This document shows positions 32,249 to 35,130 of a stretch of 35,130 nt of DNA, one piece after another; position 1 is the stretch's first letter, and each line of letters opens with the position of its first letter. The translations under genes and the position numbers were made by a program. The DNA is from Clostridiaceae bacterium (GTDB lineage: Bacteria; Bacillota; Clostridia; Lachnospirales; Lachnospiraceae): the NCBI GenBank assembly GCA_910575435.1, contig CAJTGI010000022.1, positions 1 to 35,130 on the forward strand, given 5' to 3'. The notes below the pieces were generated by a model, which was not told the origin of the DNA, did no database searches, and was given only the letters and a program-made list of their open reading frames with translations.

Positions 32249-32436
32249 CTTTCATTTGCGCACAAAGCAACTTTATGGTCTATCCATTCATTATAATTCT
32301 TTCTACGGCGTAATTTGTCGAATTGCCGTACATCTTACTTTCAACTCTTGACCGCATGCAATATCCCAATAATAACACAAAAAAATCGTCAATGGCAAGA
32401 CAAGAAAAGAAACCGACATAACAAACACCGGGCGCA

Positions 32437-32475
32437 CGCAAAAAGGGAACAGACAAACATGTATTGTACTCTGTC
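32437..32475 (-). terminator. Terminator of the SMC-like ATPase cassette
   Basis: On the minus strand GGACAGAG...TCTGTTCC forms an imperfect stem with an inner ACAATACATGTTTGT dyad (32446-32475), directly followed by CTTTTTG. It lies about 28 bases past the small ORF that follows the ATPase gene. Confidence 0.6.
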
Positions 32476-32503
32476 CATTCACTCTACATGCTTACAATGA
32501 CTC

Positions 32504-32620
32504 TCAATCCTCAAAGGAAAGATGCAATTGTGGTATTTCAGTCGTTTTTTCCTTTGTTTTCGTATTGATATGATACAAATTTTTAACATTATCAGTTATA
32601 TCAATGTGTTTTAGTACCAT
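32504..32620 (-). CDS. Possible 38-residue third ORF of the cassette
   Basis: Starting 29 bases after the ATPase stop and ending before the terminator, an ORF reads MVLKHIDITDNVKNLYHINT and continues in a polar composition to a TGA at 32504. The ribosome site is weak (GTGGA six bases upstream, AAAGGA further away). Its position inside the transcription unit favours translation, but similarity could not be checked. Confidence 0.4.
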   Translation of the reverse strand: MVLKHIDITDNVKNLYHINTKTKEKTTEIPQLHLSFED

Positions 32621-32649
32621 AATAGTTCCACGCTTCCTTTATTTGCAAT

Positions 32650-34263
32650 TTAATTATCTTTAACTGTTACCATCATTTCTGCCGCCGCCTGAATAAACCT
32701 TTCAACATATGTTAACGACAACATCTTATTAGTAGTATGATCACTAAAACTAATGTAATTTAATTCATCTCGGTTAGCATACTTCTCTCCTTCCTCCGCT
32801 TTTAAAGTCGTAGTAAATATAATTTGATTCTCTAATTTTTTAAAAAGATTTATTACTCTTGCTTCTCTATCTGATGATAAATCTTCTGCCCTGAAGGAAT
32901 CAACAATTATTGGATAATTATGTTGTAAACTTTTTGCAAACGCATACATTTTTGCCAAATGAAATTCTGTAGCCTCACTGCCAGAAAAAAACTTATCTCG
33001 TGCAGTAAATATATCAACATATGGACTATCTTCTGCTGTATCAACTTGAGTATAAAAGTCATTCATTTGAACAATAATATTATCCAACAATTTCTTTGAC
33101 TTCTTTTCAATATTCTCAGAAATTGCGGCTTTTACATTTAACTGACCAGATAGTTTTTCAATTTCTTGATCAATTTCTTTTATTCGTTTATCAGCATCTT
33201 TCGCCCCTTCCATTTCTTGTTTTACAATCAACAATGCCTCTACTGGAACATCGGCTGTTTCCATACAAAAATCCAATTCTTTTTGACAAATGGTAATTTC
33301 ATTGGTTAAACGTAGTATTTCCTCATTATAAATATCAACCTTTTCTTGAACAGCATCTAAAATCTGTTTCCTCATTTTAGTAGTTGAAATATCAAATGAA
33401 AATTCAGAATCTGCACTTTCATAGGCGATATGTTTAGAACCACAATCCATACAGGAGATTTGTCCTGTTTTCATAGTTCTGTTTAAAGATCTCAATTCTT
33501 TCAAAGCAATCTCATTTTTTGTTCTTCGAGAAATTGCATTTCCCCTCTCCTTTTTTAATTTCAGTAATTTGTTTTTTATCACTTCAACCTCTTTTAACAT
33601 ATTCTCTAATGCTGCTCTATCATTCGTTGAACTTAAAAATCCAAAAGCAGCATTACTTTTCTTTAAAACTTTATTTTCTTTCAACAAAATACCTCGCTCA
33701 TCCTTAAGTTCCTTAATTTGCTTTTTTACTCTTTCGACATCATTAACTGATGCATTTTCTCCATCTATCCCTCCCATTGAATATAACAATTTATAAAAAT
33801 CTTCCTTTTTATACCAACCCTTATTTACAATATCATAAGTGACTTTCTTGTCTTGACCAACAAAGAATACTTGGACAAGCAGTTCAGGATCAGCTATTCT
33901 TAATATATTATCCTTTTTTATAACAGGTATTCTTTGAATATTTTTATTCCAATAACGCTTAAACTCTGATGTATTGTCAAATACAGCATATTCCTCACCT
34001 TTTCTTATAACAAAATTCTTACCTTTCCTGCATATTTTAATTAATTCCTTATCATTCTCAATATGCAATATGTAATAATAATTTTCATAATCAAATGAAG
34101 TAGGAAATGCAGGAGCATTTCCCAAACAATACATTATAGCTTGAATAACTATCGTTTTTCCTTTGTTATTATCATCACTGGAAATAATATTTAATCCATC
34201 TTGAAATTGCTCATTTATATAAGCCTCCTCGGAATTTCCTATAAATATAGCTTTTATAATCAT
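32650..34263 (-). CDS. SMC/Rad50-like ATPase with CxxC hinge, probable defence ATPase
   Basis: A 537-residue ABC-type ATPase. The N-terminal Walker A reads DDNNKGKT (about 30-37), lacking the usual first Gly, after a GLNIIS strand as in AAA/RecF-like defence ATPases. Two coiled-coil arms (about 172-265 and 290-400) flank a CMDC pair (271-274) with a nearby His, like a Rad50 zinc hook. A Walker B-type strand PIIVDSFRAEDL (451-462) and a C-terminal IIFTTTLKAEEG strand close the head. The ATG at 34263 overlaps the stop of the upstream gene by 4 bases (ATGA), so the two form a coupled pair. It resembles ATPases of multi-gene ABC/SMC-type phage-defence cassettes; that role is inferred. The DNA is visibly more AT-rich than the neighbours, suggesting transfer. 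Confidence 0.82.
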   Translation of the reverse strand: MIIKAIFIGNSEEAYINEQFQDGLNIISSDDNNKGKTIVIQAIMYCLGNAPAFPTSFDYENYYYILHIENDKELIKICRKGKNFVIRKGEEYAVFDNTSEFKRYWNKNIQRIPVIKKDNILRIADPELLVQVFFVGQDKKVTYDIVNKGWYKKEDFYKLLYSMGGIDGENASVNDVERVKKQIKELKDERGILLKENKVLKKSNAAFGFLSSTNDRAALENMLKEVEVIKNKLLKLKKERGNAISRRTKNEIALKELRSLNRTMKTGQISCMDCGSKHIAYESADSEFSFDISTTKMRKQILDAVQEKVDIYNEEILRLTNEITICQKELDFCMETADVPVEALLIVKQEMEGAKDADKRIKEIDQEIEKLSGQLNVKAAISENIEKKSKKLLDNIIVQMNDFYTQVDTAEDSPYVDIFTARDKFFSGSEATEFHLAKMYAFAKSLQHNYPIIVDSFRAEDLSSDREARVINLFKKLENQIIFTTTLKAEEGEKYANRDELNYISFSDHTTNKMLSLTYVERFIQAAAEMMVTVKDN

Positions 34264-35030
34264 AAGTCAATACCATCCTTAATAACAGATATAAAATATT
34301 TTAGTGATAGTGTGTCAAAATCCATACATCGCCCTACTATCGTTTTATCCAACTTCCTATACAATCCCCCAATATCATCAGATGGGTTTTCCACTATCGT
34401 TTTATATATATTCTCAAATAGTTTCCAAAAATCCTCCTGACAATTACTATTAAACAATGCCCTTGATAAATCTAACTGGCAATCTTCCAACATATTTTTC
34501 CTTTTTTCTTCTGGAAATTGAATATATGTATCTATAAATGATTGCGGCACCTTAGAACCCACTACATCCTGATTTAAAATCCTATTTAATACTAATAACC
34601 GTATTTCCGTTATAGTCAAATGCCTTCCATAATTTAAGGCTTCATCAGGGGCTTCTAAGGTTATTCCCTCTACAACACCAATATTCTTTTTCCCTGTTTG
34701 CACATCTCTGATTTCATTGAAAATGGCAACAAGTGTTTCTTCCTTCGGAATGATTGTTGGATTTAATTTTATTATTTTTTTTACATACTCACTTTTCGTT
34801 TGATCGTCTATAACAAAATAAACTTTTTGTAGAAACTCTACAATTTTTTCATCACTAACTTTATCATCATCAATATATGTCTTCCTCTTGCATTCATCTT
34901 TCAAACCCTCTTTCATTTTTTCCATTGCAGTGGTTTTTACATTTGAAACTCCAAATTTTGTTAATTCATCATCAATACGAAACGAACGTAAACGGTAAAC
35001 CACAAGTACCTTGATATTTTTAAGCCGCAT
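34260..35030 (-). CDS. Partner protein of the SMC-like ATPase, 5' end apparently replaced by IS66 DNA
   Basis: The frame gives 256 residues, but the first 14 codons and the ATG (in the loop of the 35021-35040 hairpin, with no ribosome site) appear to belong to the end of an IS66-type element. The native part seems to begin near SFRIDDELTKFGVSNVKT. It is charged and helical, with LEAPDEALNYGRHLTITEIR in the middle and a C-terminal LYRKLDKTIVGRCMDFDTLS. No family is recognised. It is coupled to the ATPase gene by a 4-base overlap. It probably works with the ATPase and may now be non-functional. Whether the cut removed a few or many residues cannot be seen here. Confidence 0.65.
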   Translation of the reverse strand: MRLKNIKVLVVYRLRSFRIDDELTKFGVSNVKTTAMEKMKEGLKDECKRKTYIDDDKVSDEKIVEFLQKVYFVIDDQTKSEYVKKIIKLNPTIIPKEETLVAIFNEIRDVQTGKKNIGVVEGITLEAPDEALNYGRHLTITEIRLLVLNRILNQDVVGSKVPQSFIDTYIQFPEEKRKNMLEDCQLDLSRALFNSNCQEDFWKLFENIYKTIVENPSDDIGGLYRKLDKTIVGRCMDFDTLSLKYFISVIKDGIDL

Positions 35031-35130
35031 TTGCGGCTTATTTATTTTCGATTTTCATATGACATCTTTCCGGCAATGTTGGCGACCATGGTAACAATGC
35101 ATCCAGAAACTCCAGATTATTATCCTCCAT
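34988..35130 (-). mobile_element. End of an IS66-family element (continues past right edge)
   Basis: IS66-type inverted repeats usually begin GTAA; here GTAAACGGTAAACCACAAG starts at 34988, about 50 bases beyond a transposase stop codon, the usual distance. A perfect 9-bp hairpin (35021-35029 with 35032-35040) lies between and includes the transposase stop codon. If correct, the 8 bases left of the boundary, AAACGAAC (34980-34987), should recur as a target duplication at the far end. Confidence 0.5.
35038..35130 (-). CDS. IS66-family transposase, C-terminal tail (partial)
   Basis: The minus strand at the right edge reads MEDNNLEFLDALLPWSPTLP and then ERCHMKIENK before a TAA at 35038-35040. 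The DALLPWSPTLPERC text is the characteristic C-terminal end of IS66 transposases (IS66 C domain, LLPWS-x-LP). Only 30 codons are visible, so the start and integrity of the gene cannot be judged. Confidence 0.7.
   Translation of the reverse strand: MEDNNLEFLDALLPWSPTLPERCHMKIENK

Noticed and set aside
1-35130. CRISPR arrays, tRNA or rRNA genes
   Set aside because: No regularly spaced identical repeats of CRISPR type, no cloverleaf with a TTCGA arm and CCA end, and no rRNA-like stretch was recognised on either strand by eye.

Overview
The window looks like the chromosome of a gut-type Clostridia bacterium, most likely Lachnospiraceae (Bacillota). This rests on strong AGGAGG ribosome sites, sigma-A type promoters, a YesM/YesN-type two-component pair, an mglBAC galactose-type ABC operon, a CotH-family protein, and Tn4451/Tn916-like mobile-element debris. 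No rRNA, tRNA or CRISPR array was seen. The assignment is inference from gene style, not from a marker gene.

Layout. (1) 1-5125 is mobile-element territory. It holds an ABC exporter cut by the left edge, its TetR regulator with a clear operator, a TnpW-like small protein and a large serine recombinase. Beside these is the decayed start of a Tn916-family tyrosine integrase carrying a nonsense codon. (2) 5527-6655 is a self-contained Fic-family gene with a repeat-decorated promoter. (3) 6930-13249 is a minus-strand operon: response regulator, sensor kinase, membrane-anchored sugar-binding protein, lipoprotein sugar-binding protein and a small membrane protein. (4) 13258-18282 is mglB-mglA-mglC, a hexose importer. 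(5) 18290-19790 is a higBA-type toxin-antitoxin pair whose antitoxin carries an ImmA/IrrE-type peptidase domain. (6) 19838-20564 is a YjbR-like/Cys-rich fusion. (7) 20834-25107 is a plus-strand ABC-2 type operon with three permeases, one ATPase and two anchored extracellular proteins, preceded by an 18-residue basic ORF. (8) 25158-32195 holds a DUF362 ferredoxin-type protein, an orphan solute-binding lipoprotein, a CotH-family protein, endonuclease IV and an iron-sulfur aldo/keto reductase. (9) 32437-35130 is a visibly more AT-rich cassette: an SMC/Rad50-like ATPase, a partner gene and a possible small ORF. The 5' end of the partner gene appears to be cut off by an IS66-family element that runs off the right edge.

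How they work together. The response regulator, kinase and anchored binding protein next to mglBAC have the architecture of the known clostridial binding-protein-dependent three-component sugar sensors (for example XylFII/LytS/YesN), so they probably sense a hexose and activate mgl. The most striking observation is that the MglB here appears to be circularly permuted. The segment forming the first ~95 residues of ordinary galactose/glucose-binding protein lies at the C terminus, yet nearly all sugar-contact residues are retained. The second binding protein in the window has the normal order and serves as an internal control. MglC additionally carries a ~220-residue coiled-coil extension before its membrane domain.
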